Origin: Takakia lepidozioides
Taxonomy: Eukaryota; Streptophyta; Takakiopsida; Takakiales; Takakiaceae
Direction: 5' to 3'
Assembly: GCA_030704615.1 (NCBI GenBank)
Contig: CM060733.1
Location: 70,742,001-70,806,000 of the forward strand
Length of the DNA: 64,000 nt
A program made the position numbers and the translations under genes. Below are positions 43,833 to 54,060 of the stretch, in pieces. Position 1 is the stretch's first letter; each line of letters opens with the position of its first letter. The notes beneath the pieces are model-generated. The model was not told the DNA's origin, did no database searches, and saw only the letters and a list, made by a program, of their open reading frames with translations.

Positions 43833-44974
43833 TGCCGGATCTGCTGTCCTCACGTCCTCACGTCCTCACGCCCTTCACCTGCCATGCCGCCTGCACCAAC
43901 CTCCCCAATGCCTATTCTGTCGTACTCTCGCTGCAGGTCCTCCCGTCCACCAACAAAAGGTTTTAGTTTGCCCTCCCACCCAAGTTGGGCGATCCAAACA
44001 TGCGATGAGTTGGAGCTGTCGATGATACCACCAGCGTGCCGGGCTCGTCGTCACTCTGTCATTCCCGAAAATCGTGAGAACCAACATCGGAATGAAAACC
44101 ACCATCCGCCACGAGCAGTGCAACCACCATCGCAACAATCGTGGAACAACAATGAAAACAAATCCAACCAATGCCTAAGAATGACATGCACAAGCAGCCT
44201 TCTCCAGAGCTGCCAGCTTTGCACATGCATTGCAAACTATCTAAGGTTCACTCAACCAGTAACTTGCAGAAATCAACATGAAACACGATGAACAAATGAA
44301 CACGAATTCCATAAGACGGGAAAACAGGGTGAAATGTTTTGAAGGCACTTCATCTGCTCAGACAATCTTCTCAGCTCAGCATGGATTTCCTTAATTCCGA
44401 GATGCAACCTGTTATCTACAGCGAGGTGTGCACCCTGTTCTGGCAAGCAATCTGAATGCAGCAACGACCTGACTCCTTTCTAACCACTCTGACCTTGATC
44501 ATTCTTCTCAACAACTCGTGCTTTTGCGATGCAACCATGTGCTTCCAGGGCTGCCAGGTGGAAGATGTGAAAACAAACTAAAAAAACGAAGAAAACCGAA
44601 AGAGGAAGGGGTGGAACCTGAGAGTGCTCGGCTTCAATTGGCGCGGGCTGTGAGCAAGACAATGGAATTTCCTGCTGGAGCTTAAAGTTTGGCCATGCGA
44701 GAGGTTGGACGTCGCCCGTAGTACAAAGCCTTCAGCTTCCGCCGCGGTCTGGATGTGGGGTTTCTCTCAGGAGAGCCACGCCCTTCTCCACGCGGCATAA
44801 GTCCCAGCAAAAGAAAAAAGATCTCGTAGTATGTGTGCGTACATGCCTTGAATAGAAGTTCATCCAAGTTTAGCATCAGGTTTCCAAGGCGTATCCGGGA
44901 AGCAAGCGCAGAATCCTTGTGTCGCCAGCCCGGTTCAAAACCGACGGCGGAGGACATTTAATGCGCAACTACGT
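43833..44974. other. MULE intergenic region, proximal to cargo gene
   Basis: Would contain the cargo promoter and 5' UTR (minus strand). A short piece resembling the PPR leader and PPR family (AGCTGCCAGCTTTGCACATG; GTAACTTGCAGAAATCAACA; AACAGGGTGAAATG) lies at about 44,190-44,345, apparently captured or nested. No ORF of note and no clear TATA are visible. Confidence 0.45.
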
Positions 44975-45435
44975 CAATCGCCCGATGGATGGAAAAAATT
45001 GGCGCCGAATTTCCATCCAGCGGATGAAGTATAACGCAACGAGGCCATCCCTCCGCCTGAGCCGTTCTCATCCAGGAGACGCCGGATGGAAATCTTGCGC
45101 CGCATTTCCATCCTGCAGGTAATCCGGAGCGCGGCCGGATGGAAAAACGGCGCCGAATTTCCATCTTGCAGGCAATTCGGAGCGCGGCCGGATGGAAATC
45201 CGGCGCCGAATTTCCATCCCAGAGGTAATTCGGAGCACGGCCGGATGGAAGAACGGCGCCGAAATTCCATCCTGCAGGTAATTCAGAGCATGACCGGATG
45301 GAAAAACGGCGCCGAATTTCCATCCTGCACGTAATTCGGAGCGCGGCCGGATGGAAATTCAGCGCCGAATTTCCATCCGCCAGGTAAGTCGAAGCGCCGA
45401 ATTACCGTCCTGCAGGTAATTCTGAGCTTGGCCGC
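44975..45435. repeat. Palindrome array 1 (~54-bp period)
   Basis: Seven sites of the form GGATGGAAAAACGGCGCCGAATTTCCATCC (left arm variable), spaced about 50-55 bp apart and separated by TGCAGGTAATTCGGAGCGCG-like spacers. Coding-like open frames across it on both strands are artefacts of the repeat. Confidence 0.9.
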
Positions 45436-45539
45436 TTGTTTTTTTGGTCTAAAAAGACACAACCTTAAGTTTTAGACACAGTTTTCAGGGAATTCTCGAC
45501 TGGTTGAGAGAAATTCCTTGCTTCTTTTCCATCCCTCGT

Positions 45540-46640
45540 AGTTCCTACATGGAAATTCGTTGCCGAAATTCCATCTGGCCGCGATTGCGATTAAATGCCG
45601 AATGGAAATTCAGCGCCGGTTTTCCATCCCCTCCGCCCGAGTCGACTTTATTCCGGCGCCCCCTGTTGGATATTCGGTGCCGAATTTCCGTCCGGGGGTT
45701 GTATTGTGACGGCCAGGTGCCGGCCTCTCCCCCCCCGAGCCGACTGCATCCGAACGGCCCCGGATGTAAATTCGGCGCCGTTTTTCCATCCGGGGAGGTT
45801 TTTATGACGGCCAGTTTTCGGCCTGACCCCCCGACACGACTTCCTATGGGGGGCCCGGATGGAAATTCGGCGCCGAATTTCCATCCGGGGGATGTTCTCT
45901 GTCGGACAGGTGCCGGCCTCTCCACCCGAGGCGACTTCATCCGGGCGGCCCCTGTTGGATATTCGGTGCCGAATTCCCGTCCGGGGGTTGTAATGTGACG
46001 GCCATGTGCCGGCCTCTCCCCCCGAGCCGACTGCATCCGAACGGCCCTGGATGTAAATTCGGCGCCGTTTTTCCATCCGGGGAGGTTTTTATGTCGGCCA
46101 GTTTTCGGCCTGACCGCCCGACACGACTTCCTTTGGGGGGCCCGGATGGAAATTCGACGCCGAATTTCCATCCGGGGGATGTTCTCTGTCGAACAGGTGC
46201 CGGCCTCTCCGCCCGAGGCGACTTCATCCGGGCGGCCCCTGTTGGATATTCAGTGCCGAATTCCCGTCCGGGGGTTGTAACGTGACGGCCATGTGCCGGC
46301 CTCTCCCCCGAGCCGACTGCATCCGAACGGCCCCGGATGTAAATTCGGCGCCGTTTTTCCATCCGGGGAGGTTTTTATGTCGGCCAGTTTTCGGCCTGAC
46401 CCCCCGACACGACTTCCTTTGGGGGGGCCCGGATGGAAATTTGGCGCTGAATTTCCATCCGGGGGATATTCTCTGTCGGACAGGTGCCGGCCTCTCCGCC
46501 CGAGGCGACTTCATTTGGGCGGCCCCTGTTGGATATTCGGTGCCGAATTTCCATCCGGGGGTTGTAATGTGACGGCCCGGTGCCGGCTTCTCCCCTTCAG
46601 CCGACATCATCCGGGCGGCCCCCCACTTTCTGACAGCATA
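45540..46640. repeat. Palindrome array 2 (288-bp higher-order unit of three ~96-bp monomers)
   Basis: GTTGGATATTCGGTGCCGAA recurs at about 45,665, 45,953, 46,242 and 46,530 (periods 288-289). Each unit holds three palindromic sites, one of each of three variants: GGATATTCGGTGCCGAATT, GGATGTAAATTCGGCGCCGT and GAAATTCGGCGCCGAATTTC. At 45,854-45,889 the site is a perfect 36-bp palindrome with 18-bp arms. Two further sites precede the units (45,550-45,630). The array sits in the divergent promoter region of cargo and transposase. Confidence 0.92.
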
Positions 46641-46945
46641 CCGTTGGCAGTTATTGCGCAAAGACTAGGGGCCGCATTCCGGAGACAATGTTCATTAACA
46701 CTCTGACTGTGGATTTTTGAGATAGTTGGCTCCCTGGATTTGGATGAGGCTTCGTCGCTCGGACAAATCGGCACCGCATTCCTTCCCATCGGTGCATCCC
46801 CCTTCTACCAGGGAGCTTGCCCGCACGCCATCCTGGCAGTCTTGTGTGCACATCTCCCATGGCGGAAAACCCGAGTGCTACAGTGTACTGCCCTCCTCGC
46901 GAGCATAGAGCTTCATTTCCGTGCAGAGGGGACATCTGCCGTGTG
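46641..46945 (+). promoter_or_regulatory. Putative transposase promoter/5' leader
   Basis: Between the palindrome array and the first in-frame ATG (46,946). No strong TATA box is visible. Open frames run through here but lack conserved content, so the transposase could also begin upstream. Confidence 0.35.
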
Positions 46946-49738
46946 ATGGAGAAATATCTGTGCGTTCGATACCACCTGAAACCGGGGTCGGGTTTTTAGG
47001 AGGAGGAAAAGAAGGACTCAAACGGCGTTGTTGTCGAGAGTATTGTTGTGCTCCACGATGATTTCGGCGATGGCAGGGAATGGCGAGTTCCACCATCGGA
47101 CAACGTCATATACAGGGCGGTTGGGGACTTCATTTGCCCACCAAATGCACCTTCTATCCTGGCGCCTTCCACGAAACAATCCGCGAATCAGAGAGTGGGT
47201 ACCTCAAAGAGAGAAGTCCGCAACGAAGTAAAGCCAGAGCCCAACCCATCAATGAAGACGAGCGAGAACCGGGTTGTTCACAACCTGTCCGACTCCGACG
47301 AGGTCATGGAAGTTCCGAGATCGTCCTGGAGATTAGGCAAGTCCTCAATGGACGTCAGTGGACGAGGGAGTCATATTCCCAGCACGACCACCGCAGTTTG
47401 ATCCATTCTTGAAATTCTGCGAGGGCTTCACATGGATGGACACCGCTCGGAGCTGGCCGGGCTGGACTACAACAAGTTCGCAATTAAATCGCTTACATGC
47501 CTTCCCGCAAGACGTCGACGGTAATATCTTCTTTGAGTTCCCTCCTCGGACGGACTACTCGAGGGCGTCCAGAATGTTGACAGATATGGATAGAAAACAT
47601 GACGGTCATCCTTGGTGCGTCACCAAAACCACCAGCATGAAGATGCTCGATGGTGTGCGGGTGCGCTACGTTGTTTGTGCGGGCGCGTTGCGGTGTTTCT
47701 CCCCAACTTGCTTCCATTTTAAATCCAGTGGTCACAGGAACGAGACCGATTGGACAGGCACAACTCATCAACCATTTCGAGCTCAGGAGAAGGTTCCGAA
47801 CTCCACATTTAAGTGTGCGCATTGCAAAGAACCACCACACTGCATGTCTGTTTGTAATGCCAAGCAGTTCTATGTGTTGCACCATTTCCCTGACCTCACC
47901 CGAGCTTGCATACACGTTGGTTCCCATTGTCACAAATTGGCGAGGGGGAACTCGCGGGAGGCTGCCCACGAGGCAGAGCAGCTCGTTCAAGAGGAGGTTA
48001 AGTTGAGACCGGGTGCCAAACCCAAACAGATACAGCTCCAAGCCGCCCATAAGATGGCATTGGCCAGAATTATGTCGGAAGACGGCTCCGATAGAGTTCC
48101 TCTCAATGAGAAGGAAATGGAGGCATTGCTGGAGTGGGTGTCCCACGTCTGTTCACCGAATGTCCGAAACCACATTGTCTCATGCAAACAGAAAATTGGG
48201 CGTGGCTCGGATATGCACTCCATTCTGGAGGTGAAGCGACGATGTGGATATGACTACATTCATGGAAGTAGGTTTCCAGGACAAGGGACTGAGGCAGATC
48301 GTTGTTTCGTATTCAAAATGTCCACGTGTAGACCTGACAGCGGCGTCGAACTGGTCGACAGGATGACGAGTGGGGACTTGTCAAACAGTTGGGTCATGTT
48401 CGACCATATCAAGCGAATTACAAATCACCAGTGGGTGACAATGGGTGCACATGTCTACGACACCCACTGCAGGATGCTAATGACAATTGCTATTTGTGAG
48501 ATGAAAGGAGAGGACACACAATCGGAGATGCTTCTTTGGCAGGGAATAAACGAACAGATGGCCAAGGCGGGATTGCCCCCTCCCAATTTCCGTGGTTTCA
48601 TGGCGGACAACGCACAAGCAAATTGGGCTGCCATCCGAAGGGTGTACGGGCAAGACCCCAATGTTCCCATGGAAGGCAAGGAGAGATCTTGTGGGTTCCA
48701 TTTTCTGCAGAGCCTTTCGCAGTACACAACCAGGCTCGTGGCGCCAGATTTCAGAGAGGAGCACCGTTCCATGTGTCTTGCGTGGAAGCGCGCTCCCACC
48801 TTGGATGATGCAGAGACAGGGCACGTGCCCGAGGAACATAACGAGCCATCTGTAGTAACGCAGTACAACATACCTATTGTGGAGACAAAAGTGTCGGAGT
48901 CACAGTGGAGAATTGCAAGGACATTGCCGGCATTTCGAGGGAAGTGCTGCGCCATTCGGGTGGATACGAGAGCACGCTGTGGTGAGATGATTCGGAGGAA
49001 CCCACACGGTGCTGTACCTGCACCTTGTTTCAGCGATAGATTTTTGACTCCCACATTTGCTCACGCCACAACGTAGACGTTTTGGTTCTGTAGGCACGAC
49101 ATAATGACCTCTGTACTTGGCAAGCCCAAGTACGGGATTCAGGGAATGCCGGAGCCTCTGGGCGTCTGGCCTGTTGCACCGGGTTGCAGCCTCTCTCAGA
49201 ATGAGGCGGATGCTCTATCTGCAGCAGGATTTTGAATGGTGCAATGCACAGACGTCCCGGCCCACGCATTTCCAGTTCCTCAGACCCAACCATTGCAGAC
49301 TGCTCGGTCCAGTAGAGACGGATTGGACAATTCTGCACATCCCACAATGCGATTCGGAAGAGTGAAGAGACGACACCCTCCAACAAGTTGAATGAGACTC
49401 GGATTGCCAATGCTCTTGGGATGGCTTGCACTATTCAGAGCTCCGTGGACGTACCTCCACCCGGCCTTGGGCGTGTTTATCGGATGGCAATGGCCAGCTC
49501 GGCTGTACGCGACGATGTATACACAATTACGATTGGAGTGGAGCCGACTTGCAATTGTACGGACTTCTCGTTGATGGAAGCAAAGAAGGGTTCAAAGTAT
49601 TATCCGTGCAAGCATCTGTATTACAGTTACCTGAAGAGGTTGAGGATGAACGTGACTATTGATGACTTTATTCATGCACCGGCGTTGAGCGTGAACGAGC
49701 TGCACAAACTCCTCCTTAGGGATTCCAGAAATCATTGA
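46946..49738 (+). pseudogene. Mutator-like (MULE) transposase with SWIM zinc finger
   Basis: Cuts and inserts the element. The ATG at 46,946 leads in frame, across one TAG at 46,997-46,999, into FGDGREWRVPPSDNVIYRAV. Frame changes near 47,335-47,357 lead into a long ORF (to 49,076). Order: N-terminal region (LHAFPQDVDGNIFFEFPP), Cys/His zinc region (CFSPTCFHF, CAHCKEPPHC), DDE-type core (HVYDTHCRMLMTIAICEM with the likely first Asp, GFMADNAQANWAAIRRVYG with the second, then ERSCGFHFLQSL), SQWRIARTLPAFRGKCCAIR, and after an apparent intron near 49.0-49.1 kb GKPKYGIQGMPEPLGVWPVA. A final exon (about 49,386-49,738) has the SWIM finger CNCTDFSLMEAKKGSKYYPC-KH. Lesions suggest inactivity. The family assignment is firm; exact splice sites are not. 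Confidence 0.82.
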
Positions 49739-50381
49739 TGGGGCAAAGGGAATCCTCCATATGGATATTTTCAATTGCATTTTCATGTATCAGACTTTTT
49801 TTTGCAGTGTAATGAAATGCACCCCAAAACTCCTGGAATGAGGCAATATTCCATTCAAACTGAGATCCAACAGAAGCAGTTGTGGGGCCATTTCTGGAAA
49901 AATGGCGCCGAATTTCCAATTACATGGCCCAGAACTGCCCAACATCTGTGCAATCCCCGGCACCAGGTACCGAAATTCGGCGCCACATTTCCAAATTTTG
50001 GGCTTACACACCTGTCCTGAGGGGACCTATAGCCGCGGAATTCGGCACCATTTTTCGCCAAAGAGACCTATTACCGCGAAATACGTCGCGGTTCTTTCCG
50101 GTTACAGACCCTATTACTGCGAAATTCGGCGCCATTTTTGCACATGTCGTTGGGAATTGGCATGAGCGGAAGACGAAATATCATGAGCACAACTCTCAAA
50201 ACTACAATTTTCCCTTCAAGGTGCCGAATAATATATTTGTTTTTTCTGACACATTGCATTAAATTAATGTTTTATAATGTTTTTTATTTTCGAAATTTGT
50301 ACTTATGCTCATGAAAACCGATTGTCTTGCTACTCCGCTCATGCCACTCATGCCGCTCCTGCTCATGAAATAGCTAACCTC
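49739..50381. other. MULE right subterminal region with four GGCGCC palindromic sites and right TIR
   Basis: After the transposase stop. Sites GGCGCCGAATTTCC (49,905), CCGAAATTCGGCGCCACATT (49,971), GGAATTCGGCACCATTTTTC (50,038) and GCGAAATTCGGCGCCATTTT (50,119) match the internal arrays. The right terminal repeat lies at 50,362-50,381 (CTCATGAAATAGCTAACCTC), preceded by GCTCATGCC words (50,335-50,360) mirroring the left end. Confidence 0.8.
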
Positions 50382-50389
50382 CCTAGGAA
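50382..50389. repeat. Target-site duplication CCTAGGAA (right)
   Basis: Second copy of the 8-bp duplication. The following CCACCCAATCACACTAGTTC continues the interrupted PPR leader. Confidence 0.82.
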
Positions 50390-51240
50390 CCACCCAATCA
50401 CACTAGTTCCTATGCTGAATTGCGTCTGCTACTCTCTGTCATCTAATAGGCATTCAACTTTTTGCCTCGGTTGTTCCACCATTCACTGGGGTCAACAAAG
50501 TATTCATTCCACACCTTCTCCTCATCTCTGTTATCTGTTTTGGATACTTTCCTGCTGCCGCATCGACAGTTACTTGTCATAGTCATTCCAAACCACCACA
50601 GATCCACCCAACGAGCTAACTTCCAGAATTCAATATGCATCTCAGGGCCGAGTCTGATGAGAGGGCAAAACAAGCTGAAATAGGTCGAAGAAGAAGGTGC
50701 CCTCACCACATTGTCCTTGACAATTCAATATGTAAATTCAGGGCCGAGTCTGATGAGAGGGAAAAACAGGCTGAAATAGGTCGAAGAAGAAGGTGCCCTC
50801 ACCACATTCTCCAAGGCCTCCATACCACGCCCCTGCTGTGCACACCCTGCAAGCATCGTGTTCCACGTGATGAAAGATCGTTGAGGCATTATGTTGAACA
50901 CTTGGTGAGCATCCATGATGCTCCCGCACATAACATACATGTTGACAAAGGCGTTGAGTAGAAAAATATTTGGCGTGCACTTTGGATAATGTGAGTGTGC
51001 ACCTGCTTTCTAGCTTCACTTGGCCTTTCATCTTGATGCACTTATGCAAGAGACAGACATATGTATCTGAATCTGCTGAAATGCCTCCTTGGTTTAAAGT
51101 CAGTAGAGCCTCTTTCAGTCTGCTTGCCTCACAAAGCATCTTCACATGCTCTTGATCCTCTTCCAGAAGTTATGGTCATGCCGGTTGAGGTGCCCGACTT
51201 TATCAACTGTGCCGCTGCAGCTGCTGCCTTTGGCGATGCA
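50390..51240 (-). pseudogene. PPR leader and N-terminal PPR pseudogene
   Basis: 50,390-50,710 is the leader segment continuing from the other side of the transposon, and a second leader piece is duplicated at 50,715-50,800. On the minus strand 51,145-50,725 reads KMLCEASRLKEALLTLNQGG, DSDTYVCLLHKCIKMKG, then after a frame change MYVMCGSIMDAHQVFNIMPQ, RSFITWNTMLAGCAQQGRGM. These are consecutive PLS-type PPR motifs with at least two frame breaks and no continuation to a normal length. Confidence 0.68.
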
Positions 51241-51895
51241 ACCATGCACCTCTTTGCATCTGGTAATCTGACAGGCATTCACCTTGGTACAATTCCAACT
51301 CTGAAGATGTTGCCATGTGGATCTCTTTCCCCTTTTCCAAAGCTGCCAGGGCAGTGTTCAGATTGACATTTGGTACAATTGCAGCTTTGATGATATCCCC
51401 ATGCACCTCTTTGCCCTTCTCTAGGCCGGCTGCTAGGCTTGCACAAGCATTGCAAATGCACACAAACATGATGTGCTTCCATTGCTCATAGGTCTCCAAA
51501 GCCTCCATTCCACATCCCTGCTATGCATACCCTGCAAGCAAATCATATCGCACTCCATGACACCACATGTCGTTCAACCATAGTGTCGAACACTCCCTTT
51601 GCATCCTAGATGCACCCACATTTTGCACACATGTTCACCAGGGTATTGTTCAGAATGTCATCTGGTACAATTCCAGCTCTGAAGATGTCGCCATGCACAT
51701 CTTTCCCCATTTCCAAAGCTGCCAGGGCAGTGTTCACATTGACATTTGGCACAATTCCAGCTTTGATGATATCCCCATGCACCTCTTTGCCCTTCTCCAG
51801 GCCGGCTGCTAGGCTTGCACAAGCATTGCAAATGCACACAAACATGATGTGCTTCCATTGCTCATAGGTCTCCAAAGCTAATGGCACACGCAATG
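51241..51895 (-). pseudogene. Duplicated PPR-motif fragments
   Basis: Minus strand. Two tandem blocks repeat the same PPR stretch (CNACASLAAGLEKGKEVHGD, IIKAGIVPNVN, NTALAALEMGKDVHGDIFRA, CAKCGCI). Block boundaries fall inside motifs (NTALAALEKGKE), showing internal deletion and duplication. Repetition at DNA level (GCTGCCAGGGCAGTGTTCA) is near-perfect, so the duplications are recent. No function is expected. Confidence 0.65.
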
Positions 51896-52128
51896 CCTAA
51901 AAATGGATAATTCCGGGAAGTCTATGCAGACTTCCCGACTGATCTACCCCCAACGGGTGCCTACGTGATACGTGCATTGCCTGAAAATGACACACACAGT
52001 GCCTGAAAACGGATAATTTTGGAAGTCTGTGTAGACTTTCCGGCTGATCTATCCCAAATGGGTGCCTACGTGACACGTGCATCGCTTGAGAAATGCATAA
52101 TGCCTGTGTGAAAACGGATAATCCCTGT
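51896..52128. repeat. ~118-bp tandem duplication with AAGTCT/AGACTT palindrome
   Basis: Two copies of a unit containing GGATAATT, a palindrome and GGGTGCCTACGTGA..CGTGCAT. The first palindrome is perfect: CGGGAAGTCT-ATGC-AGACTTCCCG at 51,914-51,937. The second (about 52,021-52,041) is imperfect. It adjoins a MULE transposase fragment and may be that element's sequence. Confidence 0.75.
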
Positions 52129-52129
52129 G

Positions 52130-52330
52130 CAGGTGGCTCCCGAGTGCATGTGGAGCACCTAGATGAGGATGACGACATGGCATGGACCAACTACAACAGT
52201 ATTCCAAAGCAGTACAAAAAACTAGTGTTGGAGACCTCAATGTCCACCGCAAATTGGCATATTGCAAGAACAACGGACTTGTCACGCGCCCAATGTTGGG
52301 GTATTCGTGTTGACAGTGGGCAGCCCTATA
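52130..52330 (+). pseudogene. Fragment of a related MULE transposase
   Basis: The + strand reads EDDDMAWTNYNSIPKQYKKL, then NWHIARTTDLSRAQCWGIRV. This corresponds to the VTQYNIPIVETKVSESQWRI-ARTLPAFRGKCCAIR region of the transposase at 48.85-48.97 kb, so it is a piece between the DDE core and the SWIM finger of a divergent relative. It is flanked on both sides by PPR pseudogene sequence. Confidence 0.6.
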
Positions 52331-52339
52331 AGCAACAAA

Positions 52340-53620
52340 TTTGTCCTTCAAAATCGTCTAGCATTCCAGCTCCGAAGTATTCATCATATCACACTCCACG
52401 ACACCACATGTCGTTCAGCCATAGTGTCGAACACTCCCTTTGCATCCTAGATGCACCCACATTTTGCAAACATGTTCACCAGGGTATTGTTCAGAATGTC
52501 ATCTGGTACAATTCCAGCTTTGAAGATGTTGCCATGGACCTCTTTCCCCTTTTCCAGAGTGCCAGGGCAGTGTTCATAATGACATTTGGTACAATTCCAG
52601 CTTTGATGATATCCCCATGCACCTCTTTGCCCTCGTCCAGGCTCGATGCACCCACATTTTGGATACATGTCCACCAGGGTATGGTTCAGACTGACATTTG
52701 GTACAATTCCAGCTCTGAAGATGTCGCCATGGACCTCTTTCCCCTTTTCCAGAGCTGCCAGGGCAGTGTTCAGAATGCCATTGGTACAATTCCAGCTTTG
52801 ATGATATCCCCATGCACCTCTTTGCCCTTGTCCAGGGCTGCCAGGCTTGCACAAGCATTGCAAATGCACACAAAGTGGCGGGTTCACCCCCTCCCCCATC
52901 ATTGGATCATAGGTCTCCAAAGCCTCCATCCACGTCCCTGTTGTGCTACCCTGCAAGCATCGCACTCCACAACAACACATCTCGTTCAGCCATAGTATCG
53001 AGAACTCCACATTTGGCATACATGTCCAGGTCAGGGCAGTGTTCAGAATGACATTCGGTGCAATTCCAGCTTGGACCGATTGTCACCATGGACCTCGTTC
53101 CCCTTTTCAGGCTTGCACACGCATGCAAACACATACAAACACGATGTGGTTGGGCTTCACCCCTTCGCGCATCATTTGCTCACAAGTCTCCAAAGCATTC
53201 GTACCATGCCCATGCTTGGTAATCCTGCCAACATTATATTCCACGTGATCAAAGATCGTTGAGGCATTATGTGTTGAACACTTGGTGATCATCCATGATG
53301 CTCCCCTTAACATACATGTTGACAAGGTTGTTGAGTAGAAAAACGTTCGGCGTGAATCCACTTTGGACAATGTGAGTGTGCACCCGCTTTCCAACTTCTA
53401 GGCCTTTCATCTTGATGCATTTATGCAAGAGACACACATACGTATCTACATATACTGAAATGCCTCTTTGGTTTAAAATCTATAGAGCCCTTTTCAGTCT
53501 GGCTGCCTCATAAAGCTTTCACATGCCCATAAGTGCCAGAAGAGGCATTGTGGACTCCCTTCGTGATCCTCTTCCAGAAGCTGTGGTCATGGTTGAGGTG
53601 TCTAATTTTATCAACTGTGC
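52340..53620 (-). pseudogene. PPR-motif fragments, rearranged
   Basis: Minus strand. 53,460-53,090 holds an N-terminal block (DTYVCLLHKCIKMKGLEVGK, RVHTHIVQSGFTPNVFLLNN, EQMMREGVKPNHIVFVCVC). 53,019-52,350 holds repeated blocks of GKEVHGDIFRAGIVP, NTLVNMFAKCGCI and KEVHGNIFKAGIVPDDILNN, joined by deletions. The block order and the near-identity with 51.2-51.9 kb indicate local duplication. None has an intact frame. Confidence 0.65.
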
Positions 53621-54060
53621 CGCTACAGAGCCGTGCCGCTTCCAAACCATCTACCCATGGAGGTTTCTTGTAACTATCCTTCCACATGGATCATAGGTAA
53701 TCTGGAGCTTGAATCCGACCTCTGGATGAAGATGGACCACACTCTATCCTGTTCCTTCAGCTATCACTGCCTCTGCACAAATCATGCATACATCCTTGTC
53801 TTGTTGCCAATGCGATCATCGCACTCCACGACACCACATCTTGTTGAGCCACAGTCGAACACTACCTTCGCATCTTCAATGCTCCCGCATTCGCATACAT
53901 GTCACCAGGCGGTGTTCAGAACGACAAACCTACAATTCCAGCTTTCACGATGTCACCATGGACCTTCCATATCACTTCCAGGTGGAAGCAGTACATATTA
54001 AAAATGCAAGCCCCCAAGGCCACATATTCTGTACCTGTTTTTGTGAAACACACGTCAGCA
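53621..54060 (-). pseudogene. PPR leader fragment and PPR debris
   Basis: The leader copy with words TGGAGCTTGAATCCGACCTC, ATCATGCATACATCCTTG and CATCTACCCATGGAGGTTTC is followed by scraps resembling YAKCG-type motifs (53,820-54,000, TTCGCATACATGTCACCAGG). The similarity is decayed. Confidence 0.5.

Larger units (their letters stand above)
38285..50381. mobile_element. ~12.1-kb Mutator-like transposon with ParB-methyltransferase cargo
   Basis: It is bounded by ~20-bp terminal inverted repeats, GGGGGCTGCTATTTCATGAG (left) and GAGGTTAGCTATTTCATGAG (right, read inward), 16 of 20 identical, with subterminal GGCATGAGC repeats at both ends and an 8-bp target duplication. It carries two divergent genes: cargo on the minus strand (38.5-43.8 kb) and MULE transposase on the plus strand (46.9-49.7 kb). 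An intergenic palindrome array lies between them. Frameshifts and a premature stop suggest this copy is inactive or the assembly has indels. The pairing of transposase with a ParB-like/amino-methyltransferase protein is the most unusual feature of the window. Confidence 0.85.

Noticed and set aside
45545-46661. Several 140-208 codon open frames on both strands over 45.5-46.7 kb
   Set aside because: They run through the 288-bp palindrome array. Both strands and several frames are open simultaneously and repeat the same peptide, which is expected of a GC-rich tandem repeat whose length is a multiple of three.
47493-48146. A 217-codon minus-strand frame inside the transposase
   Set aside because: It is the shadow of the transposase zinc region. 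No conserved features are seen on the minus strand.
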